The notes under the pieces were generated by a model. That model was not told the origin of the DNA. It saw nothing but the letters and a program-made list of their open reading frames with translations, and did no database searches. From Eumeta japonica (Eukaryota; Arthropoda; Insecta; Lepidoptera; Psychidae), in the NCBI GenBank assembly GCA_005406025.1, contig BGZK01000072.1, positions 620,001-684,000 on the forward strand: a stretch of 64,000 nt of DNA. Direction: 5' to 3'. Each line of letters starts with the position of its first letter. Position 1 is the stretch's first letter. A program made the translations under genes and the position numbers. Below, in pieces: positions 11,168 to 22,533 of the stretch.

Positions 11168-11720
11168 CTTTTACGGCGGCGTTGACTCTGTCTAGATGAT
11201 AAAGCGTCAGGGGTATGGGGTCGCCGACGAGACGCAACCGTGGCGGGCCGCCCTCGCCGCCGGCCCCGCCCGCCGCGCACAGGAACACCGCCGACAGCCG
11301 CGGGCGCAGCCTCGGCGCGCATGACTCGCGCGCCTGGGGCTTCTCAACCAGCACGACGCCAGCGCCTACGCTTTCGTCCAAGTGGTCCTGCACTCCGGAA
11401 ACCTCCCCCGTGTCACCTTTTAGAGATCGGCGCACGTGAACTCTATATAGATCGCTCCTTTTCCCGTTCGGGCGGTCGTCCGGCCTATACTTCTTTACGC
11501 TCAATACTTTGCCCGTGAAGATGTAAGAAGACTGTTCGATGGCCGCCATGAGAACTACTTCGTCGTTGACGATCGTCGCGTTGAAGGGACAGGGTGGAAG
11601 CACCGCCCGGCCGCGCCTGGCGGCGGCGTGCCGGCGCCGCACGCGCCCGCGCACGCGCACCGCGCCGCTGACCGCCAACGCTACCGCGATTACGCACACT
11701 ATACTGGGTAATAGCTTCAT
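11168..11720 (-). CDS. First coding exon of an agrin-like protein (signal peptide + NtA domain), partial
   Basis: The exon encodes 184 codons plus one base. Agrin is a secreted heparan-sulfate proteoglycan of basement membranes, and its N-terminal NtA domain binds laminin in vertebrates. Residues 1-20 (start MKLLPSIVCVIAVALAVSGA) form a clear signal peptide. Residues 21-40 are arginine-rich (RGRVRRRH, which could be a furin-type site). Residues about 44-184 resemble the NtA/TIMP-like fold: CPFNAT near the start (N47 is a possible glycosylation site), a hydrophobic strand SYIFTGKVLSVKKY, the VHVRRSLKGD segment, cysteines at 134 and 148, and the closing strand DPIPLTLYHLDRVNAAV. The exon ends AAAAG|GTAACC, donor at 11167/11166, phase 1, typical of extracellular modular genes. 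I chose the ATG at 11720, since the frame extending to 11744 begins with GTG. The coding DNA is GC-rich against AT-rich flanks. Kazal, EGF and LamG exons would lie beyond the left edge. Insect function is inferred. Confidence 0.7.
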
Positions 11721-12151
11721 AGCAAAGGAGAATCGACTGAACACGGCCGATAGCGGTTTCTACATGCGTAACTGTCACATCATATCTTTCATGCTATAAC
11801 CGCGAACTCACGTTGCGGTGACAGTTTGAGGAACGCCGACATCTAGCAAGAAGCAAGTCATCGGTGTAGCAATAAATCGAGGTCGACGCGTTTGTCCATC
11901 AAAAAATTCCCAAATGTAAATAAATTGACATTTTGAAATAGGTCATTGTCGCTGCCTTCTATCAAATAAAAAATACGCTCGTCCCGTGTCTTACTCGACC
12001 GAGAGGTGTTTGTAAACAAGCGCCGTGGATCCGGCGAACGAACACGTGCGCGCGCGCAGCTCTCGGACGCTGACTGAAGCTTGTCACATGCAACCTTGCG
12101 ACGCAAGAGCAATGGACCAAAGCGTAAAGTTTGAAAATATTGTGTACAGTC
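11721..12151. promoter_or_regulatory. Candidate bidirectional promoter / 5' UTR interval
   Basis: This is the 431 bp between the two divergent ATGs at 11720 (-) and 12152 (+). It is CpG-richer than the surroundings ('cgtgcgcgcgcgcagctc' at about 12044-12061). It contains a forkhead-like TGTAAACA at 12011-12018 and a CACGTG E-box at 12043-12048. A TCAGTC word near 11736-11741 on the minus strand fits the arthropod initiator consensus but would leave a leader of only about 20 nt. Transcription starts are not proven. The role follows from position and composition. Confidence 0.4.
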
Positions 12152-12182
12152 ATGGAATTCTCAGTGTGGCTATTTGTTATTG
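12152..12182 (+). CDS. Candidate mini first coding exon (signal peptide start) of an unidentified secreted or membrane protein
   Basis: ATG at 12152 has G at -3 and G at +4 and opens ten codons reading M-E-F-S-V-W-L-F-V-I. It then meets G|GTAAGG, a near-consensus donor with the intron starting at 12183, phase 1. A short, strongly hydrophobic start followed by a phase-1 donor is the usual form of the first coding exon of secreted or cell-surface proteins such as immunoglobulin-domain proteins. No downstream exon could be recognised in the window, so the product is unknown and the intron would be long. The match could be chance: it rests on start context, hydrophobicity, donor quality and placement 430 bp from, and divergent to, the agrin-like exon. 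Confidence 0.35.
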
Positions 12183-13444
12183 GTAAGGTTTCAATTAATT
12201 GTAAACGAATTAAATAGGCATAAGTATATCTCTAATGATTATTGCTTGAAAGCAATTTGTGTTACTGAATTCAAAGAAATAATTGCTACATATTACATAA
12301 TTTATCAACATTTCATTAAATTTCTTTTAATAATTATCTGTTTGAACTCCCGTCTAACTTGCAATGAAAGATAGCCCTAGCCCTCTATAAAACTTTCTAT
12401 ATCGTTCGATAATAGCAGAATGACAGAATTTATTGCCCGAATTCCAATAATCTCCAATATAAATATTCTTCCGAAAAATTTGTGAGACCTGGCAGTACAC
12501 TGGCAGAGAGCTCGTGGGAAGTGCTCGAGTTCCGCAAGCGCTCGCGCCGCCGAGAAAGCGCGCGCGTGGGCGGACGGGCCGGCCGCGGGCGCCGCGCCGC
12601 GATACCAAAACCTTCTAATTACTATCAATGTAATTTATTAAACCAAACATTATAAAGTCTATGAATTTATGATACGATACTACGGTTTGTCAAATTGGAA
12701 CGAGTGGACACCTACGGCTGACTGAGATCGCGATTGAAACTAATGCATATCGTAACGCGTTAACGTGCGTTTACAGTTAAACGTGTCGGGTTAGTGAATT
12801 TAAATAAATTAACAATATTATAACAAATTTATTTCCAAGTGTAATTAATTTTAGTAGCGACTACTGGCTAATACGAATAAACAAAATATAATATTACTTT
12901 TACTGCATTCTTTTTTAGATAGTCGAAGACGTATTCTTTGTACTGTTTTGCGTCCGGATGCATCCAAGTACAACGGCCGCACAGCACATAAAGCTCGCTC
13001 ACTCGCACGCCTTGTTCGGGGCGAATCACTGTGATAGATGTGCTCAGCCTACGCGTCGAAATTGTAATGTTGTCGTTTGCAACTTTTTAAATACGAACCG
13101 TTTTCTTGTCGTGTTTGTTCTTACGGGTATCGAATGAAAACCTGAATAGATTTATATTTAAATAAAAGAACATTGAACGCAGATTTATAGTGCCTATAAT
13201 AAGGCAAATTAAATAAAAAAATAGCTTTATTTCGTAGATAATAGCAATTACACTTAAAATATGTCATACACGATTGTTTTCGACATTAACATTACCACCC
13301 ATTACAAATACTGATTCACCATAAGAAAAATGAGGAAGAAATTCAAAGTTTGCTCTTTTTTACTCATCGATACAAAATATTGAGTAATTAATAATTTAGG
13401 ACAACACTTAAAAATAACATGAAGCAACCTGATAGCCGAGCAAT
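12183..13444. other. Non-coding DNA with a strong GC-rich patch
   Basis: About 12500-12600 is very GC-rich ('cgcgcgtgggcggacgggcc', 'ggccgcgggcgccgcgcc') in otherwise AT-rich DNA. Its position just inside the presumed first intron of the plus-strand gene suggests a promoter-proximal CpG island. A weaker mixed-composition stretch lies at 12950-13090. No coding exon is recognisable. The arginine/alanine-rich frames over the patch are composition artefacts. Confidence 0.45.
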
Positions 13445-14650
13445 TCAACCCCATGGGTCTTTTTCATTAAAATATTTAGACGCGGTATAAAAGCCTATTC
13501 CATATAATTTTCTTTTAACAAAATGTTTAAATTCATTAAATGGCAAATTTTGAATTTTAGCTGGGATCTTATTCTAAAAGCGCACCCATTGTCCCTTTAA
13601 TGGTTTGTTAACTTTGTTTAGACGGGTTTTATGAGCAACAAGACCGTTCTTATGCCTAGTGTTAATGTTCGGATGTCGCTCAGTTTTTGGAACGATTCTA
13701 TATATCTCTTGATATATACCAGGCTTTCGTATGTGTATTACGATGCTAAAGTTAAAACATTAATTTCCTTAATTTTTTCTCTGAGAGATGCCAATGGTTT
13801 AAAATTATAAATAGCATGAATATCTCGCTTTTGCAGGACGAAAATTGTGTTAATATTGGCTGTGTTACCCCATAACAAAATTGCATAGCTCATGAGACTA
13901 TGAGAAAAACTGAAATAAACTAGCCTCACGGTGCTTTTATCTGTAAATTGCCGAATTCTTTTTGCTGCATATACTGCAAAACTAAGCTTTTTCACCAATC
14001 TTGTAGTATGAGAAGTCCAACACAATTTAGTATCTAAAGTGGGACCAAGGATTAAGGTCGTGTTCGCAATATCCAGTACCTCTTTCTTGACAATTACGTT
14101 TGCATCGACCAGTTTAGCACTAATCAAGAAAAATTTAACAAGTTTTATTTTGCTTTCGTTTAGAAGAAGATTATTAATATTAAACTATTCAACTATTTCA
14201 GAGATGGTACTGTTTACTTCGTCAAAAGCTGATTTTTGCTTATTAATATTAAAAAGTAAAGAAGTACCAGCAACCAGCAGTACAACCCCATGCCCATCTT
14301 TAACGACATGTGGTAAATAGTTTATGTAAACTAGGAATAGAAATGATCCTAGAACTGAACTATGTGGCACACCCATATTGACTGTAGATTCCGACGGCCA
14401 CTCACCTTTAACAACAACTGTTTGAATTCTGCCTCTTAAATAAGACTCTAGAAGTCCAAGAGATCGACCCGTGACACCATAATGATGTAGTTTCTCACAG
14501 AATACAGACGTGACGTAGCAGCATCCGCTATTGCATTTAGTCCAATGAGTAAGAGTTTCTGTGGATACCTCCCCCTTCATGATTCCACTACCCCTCCGCT
14601 AGATATCCTATTCTTAATCGAGGTCGCCAACAGACTGGTGATTTTTCTCT
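13445..14650 (-). pseudogene. Jockey-type non-LTR retrotransposon relic (RT to C-terminus)
   Basis: Read on minus, one frame from 14580 to 13738 covers most of the palm and thumb of a LINE reverse transcriptase with a single in-frame stop near 14185. Visible landmarks are EKLHHYGVTGRSLGLLESYL, the GVP(Q)GS block as GVPHSSVLG, then LFLVYIN, RLVYFSFSHSLMSYAILLWG and VLQKRDIHAIY. The catalytic A/Y-x-D-D box is lost: the position reads LLVAGTSLLF. After a frameshift the C-terminus continues (NKIPAKIQNLPFNEF) to a stop at 13445-13447. The 5' half (ORF1, endonuclease) is absent, as in the usual 5'-truncated insertion. It encoded an element replication enzyme, now inactive. A related relic lies at 40495-41608 on the other strand. 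Confidence 0.85.
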
Positions 14651-15289
14651 CTGGCGTTATGAATGTGTATAAACGACGATAGCCATTTACTCCTTGGTGG
14701 ATCACAAGCTCGATTGATCCTTGAAAATGCTAAAAAAAAAAGCTGTATTAATTGAAATCAAAATAAATAATTGAACCATTAAAATAACGTTATGACATCT
14801 AATTCAGAAGCTGTCATTAAAGTGCCAATTTACGAGTGATTTAAATTACTTACTAAACACAGACATTAATTTTGAGGTGTTACAATATCTTAAAACTTAT
14901 GCATAATCGTTGACGTACATGTCCATTCAGTTACTCTCGTTAACGCCTCAATTTAGCTAATCCATGTTAGAATCAGATTTACCATAAAGCACAATAAAAT
15001 TACAAACAACTTTCGTGCACAACGCACTAATAATTTGTTCTGCATGAACTTACAAAATATGTCTTGTACTGTGAGTACTGACGCAACTATAAATCAGGCA
15101 CTCGATCCGAACATTCGAACAACAAACTACATAAATTGTTACACAAACCTTTCCTGATTACGTACCGAACTCAGAACTTCGCACATAAGAATAGCTAAGA
15201 AATATTTGTCACATTTCGCTGGAGTGGTTAATTTAAAAAAGTTTGTCACATGAATGTGTGGAATAAATACCATCCTCTTGTACATCAAT
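14651..15289. other. AT-rich non-coding DNA
   Basis: No gene or repeat recognised. Confidence 0.5.
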
Positions 15290-15550
15290 TACATTTCAGT
15301 CACGATCCCAATTTTATTCTTAATTCTAATCCAAATCTCGATCTCGGTAACAAGTCTAGTTTCGATCTCGATACCGCTCTCCGATCTGATCTCGATTTTT
15401 CTGCCGGTTCCGACAGCACTTGTCTCTGTTATGATCGGGCTGTTGCTCTCGTTTCCGATCCAAATATGACTGTCAGTTTCGATTCCGGTTTTACTTTCAT
15501 TTCTGATGCAAGTCCCACCCCGATTTCGATTTTGGTGTGGATCCTGTTCT
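15290..15550 (+). repeat. Modular repeat, copy C (array only)
   Basis: Words such as 'cacgatcccaattttattc', 'aatctcgatctcggtaac', 'tttcgatctcgataccgc' and 'gtttcgattccggttttac' run for about 260 bp. Two frames stay open across it (Asp/Ser/Asn- or Ile/Ser-rich), which again reflects short word lengths rather than a protein. No head motif was found directly upstream. Confidence 0.65.
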
Positions 15551-16474
15551 ACTCCCCGCCTAGGTTTGATTGAGCAGAAATAAAAATCAAACCGATATTT
15601 TTTAATTTTTATTTATGTTCTTTATGATCACGCGTACCTAAATTCTTTCTGTGTGCAAAATTTAAAGATGATCGGTTAATTAAAGTTCGCTTAAAAAATA
15701 GAGTGATAAACGCACTTTTCTACAGTCTATTTGTTTTGATAATAGATGCAAGCATTTTGTGTACAAGCTTTAACTTTGTTATATTCAGTGGCTTTGGCGG
15801 AAAAATGAAACAGATAAACAAAGAACCATACTCTTTTATGTATGGGCTATGTTTTGGCTAAAAATAGAACCACCACCACTGTTTCACAAAATGGGATTAT
15901 ATATAGTAGGCACATTAGTTGTAGCATGAACAAAAGCCAAACCTTTCATTTTTGTGTACTATTAGGTAAGGATGATTGTGTATATATGACAGAAAAAAAG
16001 AAAACTGAACCTTGAATATTTAAAAATACGACCTCGTCTAAAAAACCATATTCTTCGATACGTAAACCTAGTTCCGTATTTCATTGCAACATAATCACAC
16101 TAAAACGTCACACTAGAAAATATGAATTTTTGTAAGAAGTTCGCCGCAAGTCGTAGTTGAGGCTTTTAAGGATATTAGCTTTGAATATAACGTGTGTGAG
16201 TAGATAGTTGTGTTCCCGTTTGCAACGCAAAGAGGCTTATGCACTTTCCGTACATTTCATCAGATAATGTTATCATGACTGTACGTACATACATGTACGT
16301 TTCCGAATAGCAATGTATACTTCCTTAGTGATATTTAAACACTATATAGAAATTGTATGTTTGTTTATTGCGCTTTCAATGCTTAACGGTTTAATCCATT
16401 TTCATGATATTCGAATACCCGTAACTTGTATTATAAAGATGAGCTGTTCTGAAGATGAGATGTAAAACTATACT
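15551..16474. other. AT-rich non-coding DNA
   Basis: No gene or clear repeat recognised. Confidence 0.5.
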
Positions 16475-16740
16475 AACTATATGCCCGCGGCTCCGGCGCT
16501 GCATTTTTTAAATGTATGTTCAATGAATCATTAGTCTATAGTGGACCATATTAGAACTTTTTTTGTTTCAAAGGGTACACTCGTGAGATCACAAAGTAAG
16601 GATCTAATGATGGAATCCCAGGAAAGTCTAGGGTAACCCTCAAATATTATAGGCACACGTAGCGGTGTTTGAACTACAAAAATACACACAGACGATCATA
16701 GAACCTCCTCTTTATTTGAAGTCGTTTAAAAATATACTAT
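16475..16740 (+). repeat. Dispersed LINE-tail-like repeat
   Basis: Starts with 'tatgcccgcggctccggcg' (about 16480-16498) and ends with 'atagaacctcctctttattt' and 'gaagtcgtttaaaaat' (about 16698-16733). I recognise the latter as a very common lepidopteran repeat end. The intervening ~200 bp is degenerate. No coding part is present. Confidence 0.55.
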
Positions 16741-16885
16741 CTCTCGCCGTAGCTCCGTCGCTGGAATATACAATGAATTCTTTAATTTTATATATGTATC
16801 GACCATGTAGTCAAACTATGAGCCCGTTTCCAGGGCCGCACTCAATGTTGATCCCGGTCTCGATCCTGATGCCATTCCGTCTTTA
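16741..16885 (+). repeat. Modular repeat, copy D (head and short array)
   Basis: Head 'ctcgccgtagctccgtcgc' followed by 'atatacaatgaattcttt' (about 16743-16782), then after a short gap 'ttgatcccggtctcgatcc' and 'tgatgccattccg' of the array. Order and spacing match the copies at 9676 and 40441. It begins immediately after the dispersed tail ending at about 16733. Confidence 0.55.
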
Positions 16886-19439
16886 GTTCAAATCCAATCA
16901 CTCTATCCTACAGGAACGCATACTTTTACACCTAAATCACATATACAGTTGCTAAATATTTAGTTAATTAGCCAATTTGCTTCCGCTCTTCCTGATCGCA
17001 GTCCTACAGACGATTCCAATCCCTAACCAGTGTTTATTTTGATCTAACTATTCTCAAAAATGAAAATTCCAATAACACTCACGAAGCCTATTACTTAAGC
17101 GGAATATTTAATATGCATTTTAACACACGCTTCAAAAATCCACTAAGCGATACGTGTACTACATGTTACAAATGACATAATAAAAGTAGATATAAAAGCC
17201 GAAGACGACGAAGCAAAAGAATATTAATTAAGAAACATATTTAGATTTGCATATCAAACAATCGGAAGTACATTGTGCTTCATTACTAAAAGAACTTTGC
17301 TATAATCCCTTCATTACCAGAAAAATAACTTTTGTTTATACTAAAAAGGTTTCATGCAGTAAATTTAGTAAAAACAACATTTGTGTTTTTGGCAGCCAAT
17401 TTTATGTTATTATACAGACGAAAACGTTTAAAAATTTGTCCTTATGTATGTAGACAGCGGTGGCGGCTTTGTGGTCTGGAGCATTACTTGTGAATCAAAA
17501 ATAACATATTTGCATTCTGACCACCGACTAATTGAGAATTAGATTCTAACTTCGTTAAAACTAATTTTAAAAGTTTCGTGCCTTAAAGAATACGCCAAAC
17601 CGTTGACCTGGGATGCTGTCATAGCATCGGTGGCAAGCAGTAGTCCCCGACTCACATTGAGCCAATGTAAAGGGTTTTAAATCCAAGACCATCAAACAAT
17701 AGAAAGAGATTATGAAAGGGTATGGCTTGATAGAGGAGTGAATAAAACCATAATACGACATGGCAAATATTCAGGGCGAATTAAAATTATTCTGTAAGGG
17801 AACATTTAAGTGACTAGCGAGCTACACTCCTACCTGTCTAAAATATTAAAATAGTACATTCTTCTTTCGTCTCTTTTTCACTTTCTTGATAGTCTTTGTG
17901 TCACAAAAAATTATAACACAATTATCAAACCCAAAGATAACTTTGCAATGGTGTTCCAGGTAGCTGAAAAAGTGTCAGTTTTCCATTGAAAGAATTGGGG
18001 TTGAGAGGAATGAAAATTTCCTTTTTAAAATTACTTACTGTAAGTGGTTTATAATAACTGCCCAGAATGAAGAAAAATTTGTACTCTTACTTTAATTGGA
18101 CCCTGTATAAGACTCCCTGATAAAACAATTACTTACCTTAATCTGTCTGTGCGCTAAAGCTTCTCGGAAAACATTTTCGTGAAAAATGATTCAGAGAATG
18201 ATGATTAGAAAAAATCATGCTCCACATCACAATTTTATTGTTTTAAACATGAAGATTATAATCAATCCAATTGAGTTTTTTTTTTCACCGCTTTCTAAGA
18301 ATATCAATGAAATTGATCACACAATTAAACTGTTTTCGTTTTAGTCATAAAAATAAATAAAGTTAGCATAAAATATAATGAATAAACAAATGTGAAGAAA
18401 CAACAATTGTATCATTTCTTTTGAGTTATTGAGCTGAAAGTCAAATGTGCGGTCCTTAATCATACTATTCATATCAAAAACTATCAAAGTCATTGAAGGC
18501 TTTGTCAAATAGGTTTTTGCAACATTTCAGTTCAAAAGGAGCAATACCCAACAAAACATTTTATTGTTTTTTATTTAAAGCATCGAATTTTTTAAAATTT
18601 CTATTATCATGTTATTTGCTCCTTAATCAATTGAACCGTGGTCAATAAAAGAAACTTTTGATTTGAAAACAACGCGTTGGTCGCACTACCGTAGTGTCGC
18701 AGTACCGTTCGTCAATGTTATAGCATAAATAACAGTATCAGTATTGATATTTATTCGTATTTTGAAAAGAAATTTCTAGGCTACTATTTAAAACTCGCTT
18801 TAGCGGCTATCTTATTTAGCAGCTGTTCAATGAAGATCTACCTGCACTCATAACCGACCGTCAAGCTTTCTAAAGAACGTCACCCAGGCAATTAATAATA
18901 TTTCTGACGTTTAATTAAAATGCTATCAATGCAACTGCATCGTTGGCACTACGAACACGGAACCTAGGTGCACTCTACTAGTTTAATGCCTAAACAGGAT
19001 ATTACGCTTTATTTAAATTATCTAACATAAACTTTAAATTTTCATTACGTTAAATTAGATACCTGATATCTATTGTCTGAATAAAAACTACTCACAGAGC
19101 TATTAATGTTTATTAGTTTTTCATAGGCGATTTTACAACTACAAAATTTTAGTGAGAATATAGACAACTTTATTTATTAAGTTATTAAAATAGTCAAAAT
19201 AAACCAAACTCGCTGCATTCGTATTTTTTAATCTTCTTGTTTGCTCTGAATAGTTTGCCTTTTTATTATTTGTAAGCCGCTAATTAATTATTAATTGTAA
19301 ATCCATATTGTTTTTCAATAGGACTGTAATTAATCTTACAATAAAAAAAAATCCCATTCATTATTTTCTGTTTAATAACAACATTTAGAACCTCATTATC
19401 AACAACAAGCACTCCCGAAACTAACAATTCGAATTGTTA
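16886..19439. other. AT-rich non-coding DNA
   Basis: No gene is recognisable in 2.5 kb. A possible worn dispersed fragment lies at about 17600-17700 ('agtccccgactcacattgag'), faintly like the piece at 20400. Otherwise nothing. Confidence 0.5.
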
Positions 19440-19740
19440 ACGTTCAGAAACCCAAGCGGGATCCATACCCAGCCGAAGTAGTCCGCCATCCATAGCAATA
19501 ACTCAGGGCGGGCTCACTCCTGGCTAATCCCGATTTACTGAAACGATCACGGCACGATATTAAATCACTCTGTCAAACTACAACAAGCTCCTCATTAAAT
19601 CGCTCGCCTCGTAAACAGCGATACGCCACAGCAGCGGCAGCGGCGGCGCCGGCGTCGGCCCTCGCAACGGCCAACTCAATCAATACCGCACCTGCAGCTA
19701 CGGCAGCGATCTATCTCTGCGGATGAAGATGGTTCATTTT
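19440..19740. other. Mixed-composition block with GCGGCAGCG tract
   Basis: Contains 'agcagcggcagcggcggcgc' at about 19630-19650 and neighbouring CpG-rich sequence. No coding frame with a domain is visible. It could be a regulatory element or a triplet-rich tract. Confidence 0.3.
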
Positions 19741-20689
19741 GGAGTTTAATACGTGAATAATAATGCGCCCTCAAAGTTTTAAGTGAAGATTATGGTGTAG
19801 CGGCAATATTATTTTAAGCGCTTTTAAAGTCGAAGATTGAAAGCTACATGTGGAATAACTCTTTAATGTGAGTTTTTTTAATTACACCATAACTTTCAAA
19901 CTCTTGAACCGATTTGAATGTGTGACGTATGAGTTGATAGATTCTGTACATTATCCGAAGTGACATAGGATAAGTAAGATTTTAAAATAAGTAATGGTCC
20001 GAATTGACCGGACATGTACACCAGAATAAAAACCATACTTTAAAAAAACAAGTACTACAACGTAGTCCTAATTACAGTTCTATTCGTCAATGCTTACTGA
20101 GAATCAGCTAATATTAACATTTTTTTGTGTTCTGAATAGTTTAGTAAGCAAGTATCGTTACTAAAAGACGTAAAATATAAAAATTAATAAAACAGAACAA
20201 AATTAATGAAAATAAAATTATTTGATGGTATCGAACCACCAGGAGGTACCGGGTTCGATATTGACCACGAGCGATTTGATCAATGATGTTCAAACTCAAG
20301 TCTGAATAAACCATTCGCATCGTCCTTTGGAGAACGCGTTAAACTGTCGAACCTAGAATTATCATCGCAATGACGACAACGGTCGATAACAGCTCTCGAC
20401 CCGCACTAGGCCAGCGTGAACAACTTTGGGTCTAAGCCATCCGAGCCATATGAAATAAAAGGATTGCGCAAGGGTATATGACTCAGCAAAAGAACTAACT
20501 AAGACTATATAAAGTAATGATGTGATATGATGCCATTTTTTGAAACTTAATTTAAAAAAAAATCTCCAGACTACGTTATTAACATGTTATACAGAACAGC
20601 TTAAGTTGGGTTAGAATCGCGCGGAATACGCTAATGGTATTGTGCCATAAAATTAGGCTAAACAAGCAGTCTCAATTACGTAACTTTTC
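19741..20689. other. Non-coding DNA with dispersed repeat fragments
   Basis: At 20225-20290 a 'ccgggttcgatattgacc' word resembles a tRNA B box (possible SINE remnant). At 20400-20450 'gcactaggccagcgtgaac' with 'gggtctaagcc' resembles a dispersed repeat I associate with Lepidoptera. Neither is complete. No gene. Confidence 0.35.
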
Positions 20690-21120
20690 AACGTCGTAAA
20701 CATAAATTCGTCCCGACATCGGCTACTTCCCCGAATTAAATATTCTTTATGGAGTACAAGCAAGGACGGCGGCAGCTTTGATAGGCGTGTTTTACAAGAG
20801 TTGTACGCGCCGTCTCCGCTCCTCTTGAAAATATAATTAGTGTCGCCGGAGAGGCCGTCCGGCGGAGGAGCAGCGCGCGGGCCCGCGTGAAAGAACTGCC
20901 GCCGACGCCGACTCGGCGTTTTAACGATTACGCCCATAAAGATAACAATACCGATCCCTCCGACTTTCATTATTCTAACGTCTCCTATCTCACTTTCATC
21001 TCTTCCTAAGTACGAGTTCCTGTGCAATAAATTTTCTTCTGTTACGGACGTCGGGTATCCATAACGGACGCGGTTTTCGACGTCACGATTGCACGAGTTG
21101 AAATCTGTGTAAACGCTCAT
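20690..21120. other. CpG-rich block of unknown function
   Basis: Composition changes sharply: 'gccggagaggccgtccggcg', 'gaggagcagcgcgcgggcc', 'aagaactgccgccgacgcc'. A 199-codon open frame runs across it on minus (20653-21252). It has no signal peptide, recognised domain or coherent residue bias, and its N-terminal part extends into AT-rich sequence. A conserved regulatory element or an exon of an unknown gene both remain possible. I favour non-coding. Confidence 0.35.
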
Positions 21121-21942
21121 TAGGGGAAACGACATATTACGCTGAACAATCGGGATGTTTCCGAATGACAACGGCAGGAGGGTACTTACGTATTTTACGG
21201 AAATTTGCGAATTTTGAGGGAGGCAGCCAATTCTGATCGTATTTGATGACATTATTTTAATAATAAGGTAGATACGTAGGTATCAGGTTCCCGCATCCAG
21301 AGTTTCGTATTGGAAAATGAAATGAAATATTTTGCGTTTTAATCAAACATTATACCAAGATTTATAAAATTTCGCACCATATGTGCAAATGGATACGACC
21401 AGCCAGCCAGCTGTCTGGGTGTCGCGGCTCTCCTGTGATTATTTGTTGCGCGTAATATGAAATGAATTATACATATGAGTCGTTCATCTACACGGCATCG
21501 GTGACTCGTATTTAATATCATAAGGGATTAATATTATATGAAGCAAAAAGATTTTATTCACTAATTATTGAACAATCCCGTAAACCATTACTCAGTATCT
21601 ACTGAACCGATTAAAAATTAATATTTATACTTCAATATCCTAGTTCAAAACCACTACTGTCTTTTTTGTAAAATTTTCTTTATAAAGACTACACTACCAA
21701 AAATCATAAATTAGATATTTGAAGTTCCTTCAACCATAGCTATTCAAAACCATATCACATATGACATATCAATTAAAACTTTTCTAAAGGAGCCAAGGTC
21801 GACGAAAATGAAATAAGAAAATATAGGATTCATCAAGACTACTAAATTTCAAATACCAATCATATGCAATTTTTAAGAAAATCCATTTAATTACGAAAAA
21901 AAATGTTTTTTTATAAGAGTACTTATAATCTCCAGAGGGTGT
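21121..21942. other. AT-rich non-coding DNA
   Basis: No gene or repeat recognised. Confidence 0.45.
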
Positions 21943-22386
21943 TTGCCTGGGCAAATCCTGTTCGGCTTTGCGCAGGGCACATGGGCACGTGAACCCAGAG
22001 TCCGTGAGCTGCTGTATGTCCCACTCACTATTCTTTCCATGGATGGTAATATCCTTCTACCCTATTGTTCCCATACCAAAACTTCAATATCGCTTCGACC
22101 TCTTATACTTTCTACTTCCTATCCCTCCTACTTCCATGAGAATTCAGAAAAATTAATCTTCCTGGAAATTAAAAAAATGGTTATACCACAGAAGGCTACT
22201 GGCATTGCTAAAGAATCCCTCCCCAGACTTGTACCTAACAACCACATTGTATTTGGGGAGGAAAAATTTTCGTACTGGAGAATGAGGAGCTCGATTGTGG
22301 CGACGGGGTTCGCCACTTGTCACGCTCAGTTCCCCGGAGGGCGAAGTCCGCCTCGATACTTTGAATATGTTGAGAGGTATGAATGA
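21943..22386 (+). other. Unrecognised 147-codon open frame, probably part of a dispersed repeat
   Basis: A frame without stops reads from a TTG near 21943 to 22386, but the first ATG (22040) leaves about 115 codons. No domain, signal peptide or membrane segment stands out. The residues are mixed and the later part (ATCHAQFPGGRSPPRY) comes from a GC-rich stretch 'gttccccggagggcgaagtc'. A minus frame is open over part of it too. It sits 150 bp from the candidate copia LTR. It may be a fragment of an unidentified repeat. I assign no function. Confidence 0.2.
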
Positions 22387-22533
22387 TAATAATGATTATG
22401 TCTGCAAACTGATGAATGACAGGCGATTTGATATCCCATGAGTGAATACGACTAAAAAGAAAGGTGTGACCAACTAACACGCATCCTTCGAGACTTTATT
22501 GGTCTGGCGTTGACGTCAACGAGAATGTCGGGG

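Noticed and set aside
11215..11518. Plus-strand Pro/Arg-rich frames of 74-92 codons
   Set aside because: They are antisense shadows of the GC-rich agrin-like exon.
15250..15573. 107-codon Asp/Ser/Asn-rich frame
   Set aside because: It is a translation of the degenerate TCGAT-type array. The same kind of frame appears in every array of this family.
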